Shown in pieces: positions 26,644-34,797 of a DNA stretch of 43,139 bases. Position 1 is the stretch's first letter. Each line of letters opens with the position of its first letter. The notes beneath the pieces are model-generated. The model saw only the letters and a list, made by a program, of their open reading frames with translations, did not search any database and had not been told where the DNA came from. The stretch spans positions 1 to 43,139 of the forward strand of contig NZ_AZQP01000023.1 of NCBI RefSeq assembly GCF_000601455.1, given 5' to 3'. The stretch is from Fervidicella metallireducens AeB. GTDB taxonomy: Bacteria > Bacillota > Clostridia > Clostridiales > Caloramatoraceae. The translations under genes were made by a program, and so were the position numbers.

Positions 26644-28518
26644 CTAAACATAAATAATTTTACCTGTGTCCTCTAAATCATATCCTCCAATACTCATTAC
26701 CTTGTCCTTAAAACCCTTTGATGTGATTATTTTATAAAAGCATTTAAACCTCTCATCCTCCAGCATTGACTTGTGAAAAACAATATCATAATCCTCATTA
26801 GCAATTGGAATAAAGTCTAAATTCATACAAATTGCAGCAGATAAAACTCCCAAGCCACAATCTCCACTTTTACCTGCTATCTGGGCAGCAACAGTTAAAT
26901 GTGTTAATTCCTCTCTGGTATACCCATTAATTTCATTTTTATCAACTTCGTTCTTTTCAAGAAAATAATCTAAAAGAAGTCTTGTACCTGAACCTTTTTG
27001 TCTATTTACATATCTTATCCTTGTTAAATCCTTAAAATTATTTATATTTAATGGATTCCCCTTTTGAACCATAAAACCTTGAACCCTTTTAATCAGCTTT
27101 AAAATAACATAATCCCCCAGATATCTCTTAACATAATCAATATTATATATTCCATTTTCACCCAAAAGATGAATAGGAGCTATGTGGGCTTCATTTCTTT
27201 TTAAAGCCATTATTCCCCCCATACTGCCAACATGACTTGAGCTTAAATCATAACCCTCCATATTCATCATATCAGAAATAATATCCATTACTATGTCATG
27301 GCTTCCTATAGAAACAAGGGTTTTATCAATGTTGCTTTTATTTTTTAAAATCTCAACCATTACCTTTTCTCCAGCTTCTATCCCCTCATGATTTTTGTCA
27401 ATCTTAACAACCCCGTCAGCATTTGTTAATGACATAGTTACCCCTGCTCCTCTTCCTAGGGGACTGGCTACTAATTTTTGACCAACCTTTCCCAATTTTA
27501 CTCTTAAAAATTCATCATTTTTCAAGGATGAAACTACCTTCCTTGAAATATATGCCTCTACCCTTTCTCTTTCCCTGAAGCTTTCATTTTTAACTTTAAA
27601 AAAGGCATGCTTTACAATATTATCCATAACAAAGAAAGCTGAAACAGGGTATCCTGGGACTCCAAAGACAGGTGTATCTTTTATAAGTGCAAAACTGGCT
27701 GGCCTTCCTGGCTTTATTGAAACCCCATGAAATTTAACTTCCCCAAGGGATTTTAATACCTCTTCTGTAAAATCTCCCCTTCCCTTTGCAGATCCTGCAT
27801 TTAAAATTACCATATGACATTCATTAACAGCTCTTTTTAGGGTATCCCTAATCAATTCATAACTGTCCCCTACTATGTCATATCTTATTGGATTACCTCC
27901 CCATTCCTCAATCATAGCTGCAAAGGTCCATGAATTATAATCAATTAACTGTCCCTTATCAGGTGATTCCCATACATTTACAAGTTCATCTCCTGTTGGA
28001 ATTATGCCAACCCTTATTTTTTCATAAACAGAAACTTTATTTATTCCTGCCGCAAGTAATGAGGATATGTCTATTGCCCTGATTTTATGCTTAGATGGCA
28101 GAACCATTGTACCCATTGCAATATCTTCTCCTATTGGTCTTATGTTTTGATATGGCACAGCAGGCTTTCTTATTACTACTCCCCCCTCAACCTCTTCTAT
28201 ATCCTCAACCATTATGACAGCATCAAAATCATCCCTTACCAAATCCCCAGTATCAACAACTTCATATTTACTATTTTCCAAAAACACTGGTTTTGTAATA
28301 TCCGCTTCTAACGTGTGAAGATAATTTACTGCTATTCCATCCATTGCTGAAGCTGTAAAATGGGGTGATGAAATCATTGCAAAATGGGGTTCATATGTTG
28401 TTCTTCCTAAGGAAAATCTGGTATCTATCTCCTCATTTTTCAATTCAAGTGTTCTGCAGCCTTCTTCAATTATTTTTTTTGCTTCTTCTAAGGAAATATT
28501 GTTTAAAAATATCCCCAT
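26644..28518 (-). CDS. MoeA-like molybdopterin protein fused to a periplasmic-binding-like domain
   Basis: The 624-residue protein has a full MoeA-like part (about residues 1-395), with D-E-L-V near 185, N-A-G-S-A-K-G-R-G-D-F and G-V-P-G-Y-P-V-S-A. It then has a PBP-like domain (about 400-624) with V-S-I-G-S-H-D-I and N-R-Q-K-G-S-G-T-R-L-L-L, the pattern that binds oxyanions in ModA-like or LysR-like proteins. MoeA inserts metal into adenylylated molybdopterin; a domain that could bind molybdate or tungstate would fit metal delivery or selection. This fused form is known in Clostridia and archaea. The ordinary moeA lies 4 bases upstream. GAGGTG precedes ATG 28518. Confidence 0.92.
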   Translation of the reverse strand: MGIFLNNISLEEAKKIIEEGCRTLELKNEEIDTRFSLGRTTYEPHFAMISSPHFTASAMDGIAVNYLHTLEADITKPVFLENSKYEVVDTGDLVRDDFDAVIMVEDIEEVEGGVVIRKPAVPYQNIRPIGEDIAMGTMVLPSKHKIRAIDISSLLAAGINKVSVYEKIRVGIIPTGDELVNVWESPDKGQLIDYNSWTFAAMIEEWGGNPIRYDIVGDSYELIRDTLKRAVNECHMVILNAGSAKGRGDFTEEVLKSLGEVKFHGVSIKPGRPASFALIKDTPVFGVPGYPVSAFFVMDNIVKHAFFKVKNESFRERERVEAYISRKVVSSLKNDEFLRVKLGKVGQKLVASPLGRGAGVTMSLTNADGVVKIDKNHEGIEAGEKVMVEILKNKSNIDKTLVSIGSHDIVMDIISDMMNMEGYDLSSSHVGSMGGIMALKRNEAHIAPIHLLGENGIYNIDYVKRYLGDYVILKLIKRVQGFMVQKGNPLNINNFKDLTRIRYVNRQKGSGTRLLLDYFLEKNEVDKNEINGYTREELTHLTVAAQIAGKSGDCGLGVLSAAICMNLDFIPIANEDYDIVFHKSMLEDERFKCFYKIITSKGFKDKVMSIGGYDLEDTGKIIYV

Positions 28519-28522
28519 ACTT

Positions 28523-29719
28523 TCACCTCATTACAATTATTTTTTCTCCTTTTTCTATTCCTTCACAATCCCTTGGCAGTTTTATAAAACCATCTGCTTT
28601 TGATAAAACACTGATTGCCGAAGATTTAGCATATAAAGGATATATAACCCCTTCTTCAATCTTTACAGGTAAATACTCCTCTCTGCCCCTTGCCTTGTGA
28701 TAATTAACACCCATTGTGCCTTCAGTATTTATATCATCTGTTATTCTTCCGTACATTTTGTCAAGGATTTTCTTTACAATAAATTTATATACAACAGCAC
28801 ATGAAAGGGGATGTCCTGGAAGTCCAATTATATACTTCCCATTACACTCTGACATAAGGGTTGGCTTACCTGGCTTTATTGCTAATCCATGAAACAACAC
28901 TTTCCCATGTCTTTCCATTATATCTATGGTAAAATCCTTATTCCCAGCTGAACTTCCCCCAGATATTAGTACTATATTATTTTCATTTAATGCCACTTTA
29001 ACAACTTCATTTAATTTTTCCTTATTGTCAGAAACTATTCCGTAATACCTTCCTTCACAACCATCCTCCTCAACTGCTGATTTTAAGTAAAAACCATTTA
29101 TATCCCTGACTTTAGGTACAGGACAGCTGCTATATGGTGACACCAGCTCGTCCCCTGTTGATACAATCCCTATCTTTATTTTTTCTTTAACACAGACTTC
29201 AGTTACTCCAATACCTGCAAGTACTCCTATATGGTGTGGTTTTATTGTAGTTCCTTTTTTTAATAGAACCTCATTCTTTACAACATCCTCATCTGACATC
29301 ACAAGGTTTTCTCCCTTAGCTACCGGCTTGTTTATTAAAACTTCATTAAATGCATCTTCGCTGTCCTCAATCATAACAACTGCATCTGCACCGCTAGGCA
29401 ACATTCCTCCCGTTGGAATGTAAACAGCTTCACCCTCTGAAATTACAAAGGGAGGGATTTCACCAATTTTAACTTCTCCTAAAAGTTTTAGAACAGATGG
29501 CATACTATCACTGCATAGATATGTATCATTTGCCTTTACAGCATATCCATCAACGGAAGAACGATTAAAACCTGGTAAATCGCAAGGTGATATTATATCT
29601 TTACTTAAAACTCTATTATATATTCTATCTATATCAATTATTTCTTCCTGTAATTCCTGTAATTCCTTTATATTCTCAATTAATTTTATAAATTCCTCTA
29701 AAGTTATAACCTTTAACAT
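28523..29719 (-). CDS. moeA: Molybdopterin molybdenumtransferase MoeA
   Basis: The 398-residue protein has the normal MoeA layout and motifs: I-G-E-I-P-P followed by Y-I-P-T-G-G-M-L-P-S-G-A-D-A (about residue 100), V-S-T-G-D-E-L, S-G-G-S-S-A-G-N-K-D-F (about 255), and G-L-P-G-H-P-L-S-C-A-V. It transfers the metal to the pterin, releasing AMP. It is the first gene of the minus-strand cofactor operon, with GGAGGAA before ATG 29719 and an extended -10 promoter at 29751. Two MoeA-type proteins side by side are common in organisms that use tungsten as well as molybdenum. Confidence 0.95.
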   Translation of the reverse strand: MLKVITLEEFIKLIENIKELQELQEEIIDIDRIYNRVLSKDIISPCDLPGFNRSSVDGYAVKANDTYLCSDSMPSVLKLLGEVKIGEIPPFVISEGEAVYIPTGGMLPSGADAVVMIEDSEDAFNEVLINKPVAKGENLVMSDEDVVKNEVLLKKGTTIKPHHIGVLAGIGVTEVCVKEKIKIGIVSTGDELVSPYSSCPVPKVRDINGFYLKSAVEEDGCEGRYYGIVSDNKEKLNEVVKVALNENNIVLISGGSSAGNKDFTIDIMERHGKVLFHGLAIKPGKPTLMSECNGKYIIGLPGHPLSCAVVYKFIVKKILDKMYGRITDDINTEGTMGVNYHKARGREEYLPVKIEEGVIYPLYAKSSAISVLSKADGFIKLPRDCEGIEKGEKIIVMR

Positions 29720-29750
29720 GGAAAATTCCTCCCTAATAAGTTATACTTAT

Positions 29751-29759
29751 ATTATAACA
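29751..29759 (-). promoter_or_regulatory. Extended -10 promoter of the moeA-def operon
   Basis: On the minus strand TGTTATAAT gives TG, one base, then TATAAT, about 30 bases before ATG 29719. The -35 region is only a partial match, which the TG extension can compensate. Confidence 0.6.
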
Positions 29760-29799
29760 CCATTTTTTGTAAATAACAGATGATTCACTTTTATCTCAG

Positions 29800-29808
29800 T
29801 GATATAAT
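29800..29808 (+). promoter_or_regulatory. Extended -10 promoter of the mogA operon
   Basis: TGATATAAT (TG, one base, TATAAT) lies about 20 bases before the TTG start at 29830. It is back to back with the moeA promoter, about 45 bases apart, so one regulator between them could control both operons. Confidence 0.6.
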
Positions 29809-29829
29809 TATTTTAAGGGAGGAGATATC

Positions 29830-30315
29830 TTGAAGGCTGGAATTATTACTGTAAGCGATAAAGGTTCACTTGGTTTACGCACTGACACTTCAGGACCCAA
29901 AATAAAGGAGTTGCTTTGGAAAATAGGATGTGAAGTTGTTGATTATGTTATCATCCCAGATGAGAGAGAAATTATTTCCCAAGAAATTATTCGAATGTGC
30001 GAAAAGGATTTACATATGGTTTTTACAACTGGTGGGACAGGTTTTTCAAAAAGAGATGTCACCCCAGAGGCTACAACTGATGTTGTAGAGAGGTTGATAC
30101 CAGGGATTCCTGAAGCTATGAGGATGAAGTCTCTTCAGATTACACCAAAGGCTATGCTCTCAAGGGGAATTGCTGGCATCAGAGGAAATACTATAATTAT
30201 AAACCTTCCTGGCAGTGAAAAGGCTGTTAAGGAACATCTGGAAGTTATTCTTCCTGTATTAAAGCATGGTGTAGAGATACTTCGTGGTGAGAGCTTTGAA
30301 TGTGGAAATGGCTGA
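29830..30315 (+). CDS. mogA: Molybdopterin adenylyltransferase, MogA/MoaB family
   Basis: The 161-residue enzyme adenylylates molybdopterin before metal insertion. Motifs are the S-D-K-G-S start region, F-T-T-G-G-T-G-F-S-K-R-D-V-T-P-E-A-T (about residue 64) and I-N-L-P-G-S-E-K-A-V. The start is TTG 29830, with AAGGGAGGAG just upstream and no better codon. It is the first of three plus-strand cofactor genes that diverge from moeA. Confidence 0.93.
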   Translation: MKAGIITVSDKGSLGLRTDTSGPKIKELLWKIGCEVVDYVIIPDEREIISQEIIRMCEKDLHMVFTTGGTGFSKRDVTPEATTDVVERLIPGIPEAMRMKSLQITPKAMLSRGIAGIRGNTIIINLPGSEKAVKEHLEVILPVLKHGVEILRGESFECGNG

Positions 30316-30347
30316 TATCCAGAATCCTGAAATAAGGGGTGGTTTAG

Positions 30348-31067
30348 ATGTTAGAAAGATATGACAGGCAAATTGCCTATGAAGGTATTGGTAAAGCTGG
30401 TCAAGAGAAAATAAGCAAATCAAAGGTCTGTGTCATTGGCTGTGGTGCCCTTGGAACTACAATCTTAAATTCTCTTTGCCGCTCTGGCATAGGCCACATC
30501 ATCTTTGTAGATGATGACACGGTAGAGTTAACAAACTTGCAGCGCCAGATGTTATTTGATGAGAATGATGTTGGAAAATATAAGGTTCATGCTGCTTTTG
30601 AAAAGTTGGACGTTATAAATTCTGAGGTGATTATTGAGGGTTATGTAGATAAAATTTCAGCTGATAATATATCTATTTATGCAGAGGACTGTGATATTAT
30701 TTTAGACGCAACTGACAACTTTCAAACAAGGCAGGTTATAAATACTTACTGTATAGCAAATAATAAACCATGGATTTATGGTGGTGTTGCTGGCAGCTGT
30801 GGTATGGCTACTACTATAATACCTTTTAAAACTCCTTGTTTAAACTGTCTCTCTGACTTTAAGACCAATGAAGGTTATACTGCAAAAACATCAGGTATAA
30901 TAAATGCCATAACTGCCTCAATAGGTTCAATAGAGGCAAATCTGGCTATAAGATATCTTATTGATAAGCCATCGGATAAGTTTATTTATCTTGATTTATT
31001 TAATGATATCTTTGAATGTTTTGAGTTGAAGCAAAATCCAAACTGTAAAATCTGTGGAAATAAGTAA
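30348..31067 (+). CDS. ThiF/MoeB/HesA-family adenylyltransferase (E1-like)
   Basis: The 239-residue enzyme is of the E1-like family that adenylylates the C-terminal glycine of ThiS/MoaD-type sulfur carriers. It shows the nucleotide loop G-C-G-A-L-G-T-T (about residue 30), D-D-D-T-V-E-L-T-N-L-Q-R-Q, D-A-T-D-N-F-Q-T-R, and the two zinc cysteine pairs C-L-N-C and C-K-I-C at the end. It lacks a rhodanese domain. GGGGTGG precedes ATG 30348. The sulfur-carrier gene follows 45 bases downstream, and the mogA/moeA context makes MoeB the more likely role than ThiF. Confidence 0.9.
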   Translation: MLERYDRQIAYEGIGKAGQEKISKSKVCVIGCGALGTTILNSLCRSGIGHIIFVDDDTVELTNLQRQMLFDENDVGKYKVHAAFEKLDVINSEVIIEGYVDKISADNISIYAEDCDIILDATDNFQTRQVINTYCIANNKPWIYGGVAGSCGMATTIIPFKTPCLNCLSDFKTNEGYTAKTSGIINAITASIGSIEANLAIRYLIDKPSDKFIYLDLFNDIFECFELKQNPNCKICGNK

Positions 31068-31112
31068 AAGATATTTGATTGCTTTGTAAACCAAAAGAAA
31101 AGAGTTGATTAT

Positions 31113-31337
31113 ATGATTAAAATTACAGTTAAGGCATTTTCATTTCTTGAAAAATTTATAACCGAAACCACTTTAACCCTACCTGAAGGGGTTTCCTGTG
31201 AAGATGTTTTAAGAAGGCTTAACATTCCTAAGAAAGATGTTTTTGTTTGCATCGTCAACGGAAGTAATGTTCCCTTTAATACTAAATTAAAAGACAATGA
31301 TAGTTTAAGCCTTCTTCCACACCTGGAGGGCGGTTGA
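31113..31337 (+). CDS. MoaD/ThiS-family sulfur carrier protein
   Basis: The 74-residue ubiquitin-fold protein has the pattern I-T-V-K-A-F-S-F-L-E at the start, V-N-G-S-N-V-P in the middle and L-S-L-L-P-H-L-E-G-G at the end. The C-terminal G-G is the site of adenylylation and thiocarboxylate formation by the adjacent E1-like protein. It could be MoaD of molybdopterin synthase or a related carrier. No moaE, the partner subunit, is in the window. The start is ATG 31113 with a weak RBS (AAAAGAGTTGAT). Confidence 0.88.
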   Translation: MIKITVKAFSFLEKFITETTLTLPEGVSCEDVLRRLNIPKKDVFVCIVNGSNVPFNTKLKDNDSLSLLPHLEGG

Positions 31338-31356
31338 TAAAATTTATCTGTATTAT

Positions 31357-31878
31357 TTAACCTTTAATTGTTCTTGTTGCTTTGAGGTAACTAATATCAT
31401 AAGTATTTTGTTTAGTTACAATTTCCACTTCACTAAGTTCGTTTTTAATTTCCTTTACATCCTTTGAAATAACATGAACAACATTTTCTATCACATTAAA
31501 TCTATCCTCGACTAATTTTGTATGTTCTTCAAATTGTCTTTGATTTTGCTCATAATGGCTTTCCTGTATCTCAGCCATCTCCTCTATTTTATTTTCTATA
31601 GCTTCGATTCTAATTGTATTTTTTGCCACTTCTTTTTCCAATAATAATTGTCCTTCTTCAATCTTATCAAGTCTTTCCTCTACTCTGTCTAGTCTTTCTT
31701 CTACTCTGTCTAGTCTTTCTTCTACTTTGTCTAATCTTTCCTCTACTCTATCTAATCTTCCCTCTACTCTGTCTAATCTTTCCTCTACTCTGTCTAATCT
31801 TTCGTTTACACCTTTAAACCCCTGCTGCATTTCTGAATACATTTTTTCCATAAATTCAAATAGCTTTTCGTTATCCAT
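31357..31878 (-). CDS. Coiled-coil protein with seven tandem heptad repeats
   Basis: The 173-residue hydrophilic protein is one long coiled coil. Residues 27-75 are seven consecutive copies of a seven-residue unit (R-L-D-R-V-E-E with small changes to K, G or I), giving an unusually regular heptad with L and V in the core. The remainder keeps a looser heptad pattern. There is no signal peptide or enzymatic motif. GGAGATGATGAA precedes ATG 31878. Proteins of this kind are widespread in Clostridia with no assigned role. It converges with the cofactor operon and leaves only 19 bases between the stop codons. Confidence 0.8.
   Translation of the reverse strand: MDNEKLFEFMEKMYSEMQQGFKGVNERLDRVEERLDRVEGRLDRVEERLDKVEERLDRVEERLDRVEERLDKIEEGQLLLEKEVAKNTIRIEAIENKIEEMAEIQESHYEQNQRQFEEHTKLVEDRFNVIENVVHVISKDVKEIKNELSEVEIVTKQNTYDISYLKATRTIKG
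31654..31800 (-). repeat. Seven tandem 21-base repeats inside the coiled-coil gene
   Basis: The DNA encoding the seven heptads repeats every 21 bases (unit on the plus strand close to TCTACTCTGTCTAATCTTTCC) with few differences. Copy changes would add or remove seven residues without changing the frame. Confidence 0.85.
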
Positions 31879-32067
31879 TTCATCATCTCCTTAGTGTCCT
31901 TTATATATATTTTACTATAAATTATGCTATGTTTGTAGTTAATGTTTTTTACAAGCTTAAAATACCAAGGATATTACAAATGACAATCGATTAATATTAT
32001 CTTGTACCTATTGTATATTTGATACCCACTATAAATATATATAATTTCCATTATATGGTCGCCACTA

Positions 32068-32631
32068 TTATTTATAAATATATTCTAAATCTATACTAAA
32101 TCCATCTAATATCTTAGATTTAACTTCTCCTCTAATTGCTTTCATATCATATTGTTCATACATCTCTTCATCATTTAATGTATATACTGTTACAGATTCA
32201 AGCATTGGATTTACTATCCAATACTCCTTTACACCGTATTTCATATAAAGGTTAAGCTTAGTTATTAAGTCATGTGACTGATTAGATGGACTAAGTATTT
32301 CTACAATAAGTGCTGGAACACCTATATATTTAGCTTCTGTAAAACCACTTTTGTCACATATCACACTTATGTCCGGTATAACTATTTTAGTTCCTTCAAT
32401 ATCTTCTCTTTTTAATTCTATATCATAGGGAGCACCAAACACCTCACATGATGTTCCCTCTACAAATAGTCCAAGTTTTATTTGAAGCCTACTTGAAACC
32501 CTTTGATGCTTTGTAGATGGTGAAGGTGTCATATATACAACTCCATCTATATATTCCAATAAACTTTCACTGTTATCTCTCATTTTATAGAATTCTTCTA
32601 TAGATATGAATGAACTTTTAGCTAATGCCAT
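32068..32631 (-). CDS. Uma2-family (DUF820) restriction-endonuclease-like protein
   Basis: The protein has 187 residues from ATG 32631; AAAGGGGTGA lies 6 bases upstream, and the open frame also offers GTG 32640. It has the Uma2 pattern: F-Y-K-M-R and L-L-E-Y-I-D-G-V-V-Y-M near the start, V-I-P-D-I-S-V-I-C-D, L-I-V-E-I-L-S-P-S-N, and K-L-N-L-Y-M-K-Y-G-V-K-E-Y-W-I-V-N-P, including the D and E-x-L residues of the PD-(D/E)XK nuclease fold. The biological role of these proteins is not established. It is a single gene. Confidence 0.9.
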   Translation of the reverse strand: MALAKSSFISIEEFYKMRDNSESLLEYIDGVVYMTPSPSTKHQRVSSRLQIKLGLFVEGTSCEVFGAPYDIELKREDIEGTKIVIPDISVICDKSGFTEAKYIGVPALIVEILSPSNQSHDLITKLNLYMKYGVKEYWIVNPMLESVTVYTLNDEEMYEQYDMKAIRGEVKSKILDGFSIDLEYIYK

Positions 32632-32748
32632 TGCACTCACCCCTTTATATACTTATTAATCGAACCTATGCGTTCTAAGTTCCCTATTCTCTCTTTTAAT
32701 TACTATTATTATACTTATTCTTTTAATATTTTTCATCCTCTTTATGTG

Positions 32749-32784
32749 AAAATAATCCCTGGGGATTCTCCCAGGGATTATTTT
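32749..32784 (-). terminator. Terminator of the V-ATPase operon
   Basis: A 15-base perfect stem (AAAATAATCCCTGGG at 32749-32763 and its complement at 32770-32784) with a 6-base loop directly follows atpD; the minus strand continues TTATTTTCAC. Confidence 0.88.
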
Positions 32785-33412
32785 ATTTTTGTATCATTGA
32801 TTTAACTTTCATAAGTCTTGTTAATGTTCCTCTTTCGTTTTCCTCAAGCTTCATTGTGATGTACTTAATTGTTTCTTTGAATTGAGGTATCATTACGTAT
32901 TCAAGGGCATTAACTCTACGTCTTGTTTTTTCGATTTCGTCAGCCATTAGCTGGCAGGACTTTTCTACTTCTGCAAGCTGTAGAAGTTGTGGAAGAACGT
33001 TGTGAAGCTTTTTGATGGCTCCGTCAAGTTCTGCTGAGGTTTGAGCAAAACCATATGGGTAAATGCTTGCACCCTCTTTTCCTTCCCTTACGAATTCCAT
33101 AACTGGAACGTTAACGCTCATAATATTCTTCTTAGAAACGTTTAAGCTTATCTTTTCAGTTGGCATTATGATAGCTTCTTCAAGCATTTCTGTTCCCATT
33201 ACTGCCTTTGCCATCATAAAGTCCTTTAAGCTCTCTGTCAATTCGTCCTCTACTGCTCTTCTTAATTCGTCATTTTTTCTAACAAGATCAATGAATTTTT
33301 TCATTAACTCGTCCTGTTTATCCTTTAAAAGCTTATGTCCTCTTACCGCAACCTTAAGCCTTGTTTTAAGTCGGGTAAGCTCCATTCTGGTAGGGTTTAC
33401 GTTAAGCTTCAT
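32783..33412 (-). CDS. atpD: V-type ATP synthase subunit D
   Basis: The 209-residue subunit is the central stalk (rotor shaft) in the V1 head. The start [16 protein letters not shown] is the family signature, followed by a long N-terminal helix, a middle region ([10 protein letters not shown]) and a long C-terminal helix with [23 protein letters not shown] precedes ATG 33412, 2 bases from the atpB stop. It is the last gene of the operon. Confidence 0.96.
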   Translation of the reverse strand: MKLNVNPTRMELTRLKTRLKVAVRGHKLLKDKQDELMKKFIDLVRKNDELRRAVEDELTESLKDFMMAKAVMGTEMLEEAIIMPTEKISLNVSKKNIMSVNVPVMEFVREGKEGASIYPYGFAQTSAELDGAIKKLHNVLPQLLQLAEVEKSCQLMADEIEKTRRRVNALEYVMIPQFKETIKYITMKLEENERGTLTRLMKVKSMIQK

Positions 33413-33414
33413 TT

Positions 33415-34797
33415 TTATTCAACCCCTTCTTTTGGAAGGTATTTTTCTATATATTCATCTCTTATTCTCTTAAGCTCGCTCTTTGGAAGTATAGCAAGGA
33501 GTTTCCAGCCTATTTCCAAGGTTTCTTCTATGGTTCTATCAGTATATTCTCCCTGTGATACATATATCTTTTCAAATTGATCTGCAAATTTTGCATAGAG
33601 CTTATCTGTATCTGATAATGCTGATTCTCCAAGGATAACTGCCAGTTCCTTTGCCTGCTTGCCTTGTGCATAAGCTGCAAAGAGCTGGTTCATTGTATCT
33701 GCATGGTCTTCCCTTGTTTTACCTCTTCCTATACCCTTATCCTTAAGTCTTGACAATGAAGGAAGAACGTCTATTGGAGGCATAACCCCACTTCTATAAA
33801 GCTGTCTGCTTAATATTATCTGTCCTTCTGTAATATATCCTGTAAGGTCTGGTATTGGGTGAGTTTTATCATCTTCAGGCATTGTAAGGATTGGAATCTG
33901 TGTTATTGAACCTTCCTTGCCCTTAATTCTTCCTGCTCTTTCGTATAATGTTGAAAGGTCAGTATATAGGTATCCTGGGTAACCACGTCTTCCTGGTACT
34001 TCTTTTCTTGCTGCTGATACTTCTCTTAGTGCTTCAGCATAGTTTGTCATGTCTGTCATTATAACTAGAACGTGCATTCCCTTTTCATATGCAAGGTACT
34101 CTGCACATGTAAGTGCCATTCTTGGCGTTGCAATTCTCTCAATTGTTGGGTCATTTGCAAGGTTTATAAATAGAACCGCTCTGTCGATAGCTCCTGTCTT
34201 CTTAAAGTCTGATATAAAGAAGTCTGCTTCTTCGAAAGTTATACCCATTGCTGCAAAGACAACGGCGAACTTTGAATCGGCACTTCTTACCTTTGCCTGT
34301 CTTGCAATCTGAGCTGCAAGGTTGGCATGTGGAAGTCCTGAACCTGAGAATATAGGAAGCTTTTGTCCTCTAACCAGCGTGTTAAGACCATCTATTGCAG
34401 AAATACCTGTTTGTATAAACTCTGATGGATAATCTCTGGCAACTGGATTTAACGGGTTACCATTAACATCAAGTCTCTTTTCTGGTATTATCTTTGGACC
34501 TCCATCCTTTGGTCTTCCAAGTCCATCAAAGACTCTTCCAAGCATATCCATAGATACACCAAGCTCCAATGTCTTTCCTAAAAATCTAACTTTACTATCT
34601 CCAAGGTTTATACCAGCTGAGCTCTCAAAAAGCTGTATTAAAGCCTTATCCCCATTTATTTCAAGAACCTTACCACGGCGTACTTCACCTGTTTGTGTTT
34701 CAATTTCAACTAGTTCGTCAAACATTGCACCTTCCACTTGATCAACAAGCATAAGTGGACCTGCAACTTCCCTTATAGTTCTATATTCCTTAATCAT
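33415..34797 (-). CDS. atpB: V-type ATP synthase subunit B
   Basis: The 460-residue non-catalytic nucleotide-binding subunit alternates with A in the V1 hexamer. It begins [13 protein letters not shown] and contains [12 protein letters not shown] in place of a Walker A loop (normal for B subunits), [15 protein letters not shown] and [13 protein letters not shown]. Its ATG (34797) overlaps the end of atpA, and GGAGGGAGG lies within the last atpA codons. Confidence 0.97.
   Translation of the reverse strand: MIKEYRTIREVAGPLMLVDQVEGAMFDELVEIETQTGEVRRGKVLEINGDKALIQLFESSAGINLGDSKVRFLGKTLELGVSMDMLGRVFDGLGRPKDGGPKIIPEKRLDVNGNPLNPVARDYPSEFIQTGISAIDGLNTLVRGQKLPIFSGSGLPHANLAAQIARQAKVRSADSKFAVVFAAMGITFEEADFFISDFKKTGAIDRAVLFINLANDPTIERIATPRMALTCAEYLAYEKGMHVLVIMTDMTNYAEALREVSAARKEVPGRRGYPGYLYTDLSTLYERAGRIKGKEGSITQIPILTMPEDDKTHPIPDLTGYITEGQIILSRQLYRSGVMPPIDVLPSLSRLKDKGIGRGKTREDHADTMNQLFAAYAQGKQAKELAVILGESALSDTDKLYAKFADQFEKIYVSQGEYTDRTIEETLEIGWKLLAILPKSELKRIRDEYIEKYLPKEGVE

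Noticed and set aside
31654..31800. CRISPR-like periodic repeat
   Set aside because: Units are contiguous 21-mers without spacers and encode a coiled coil in frame.
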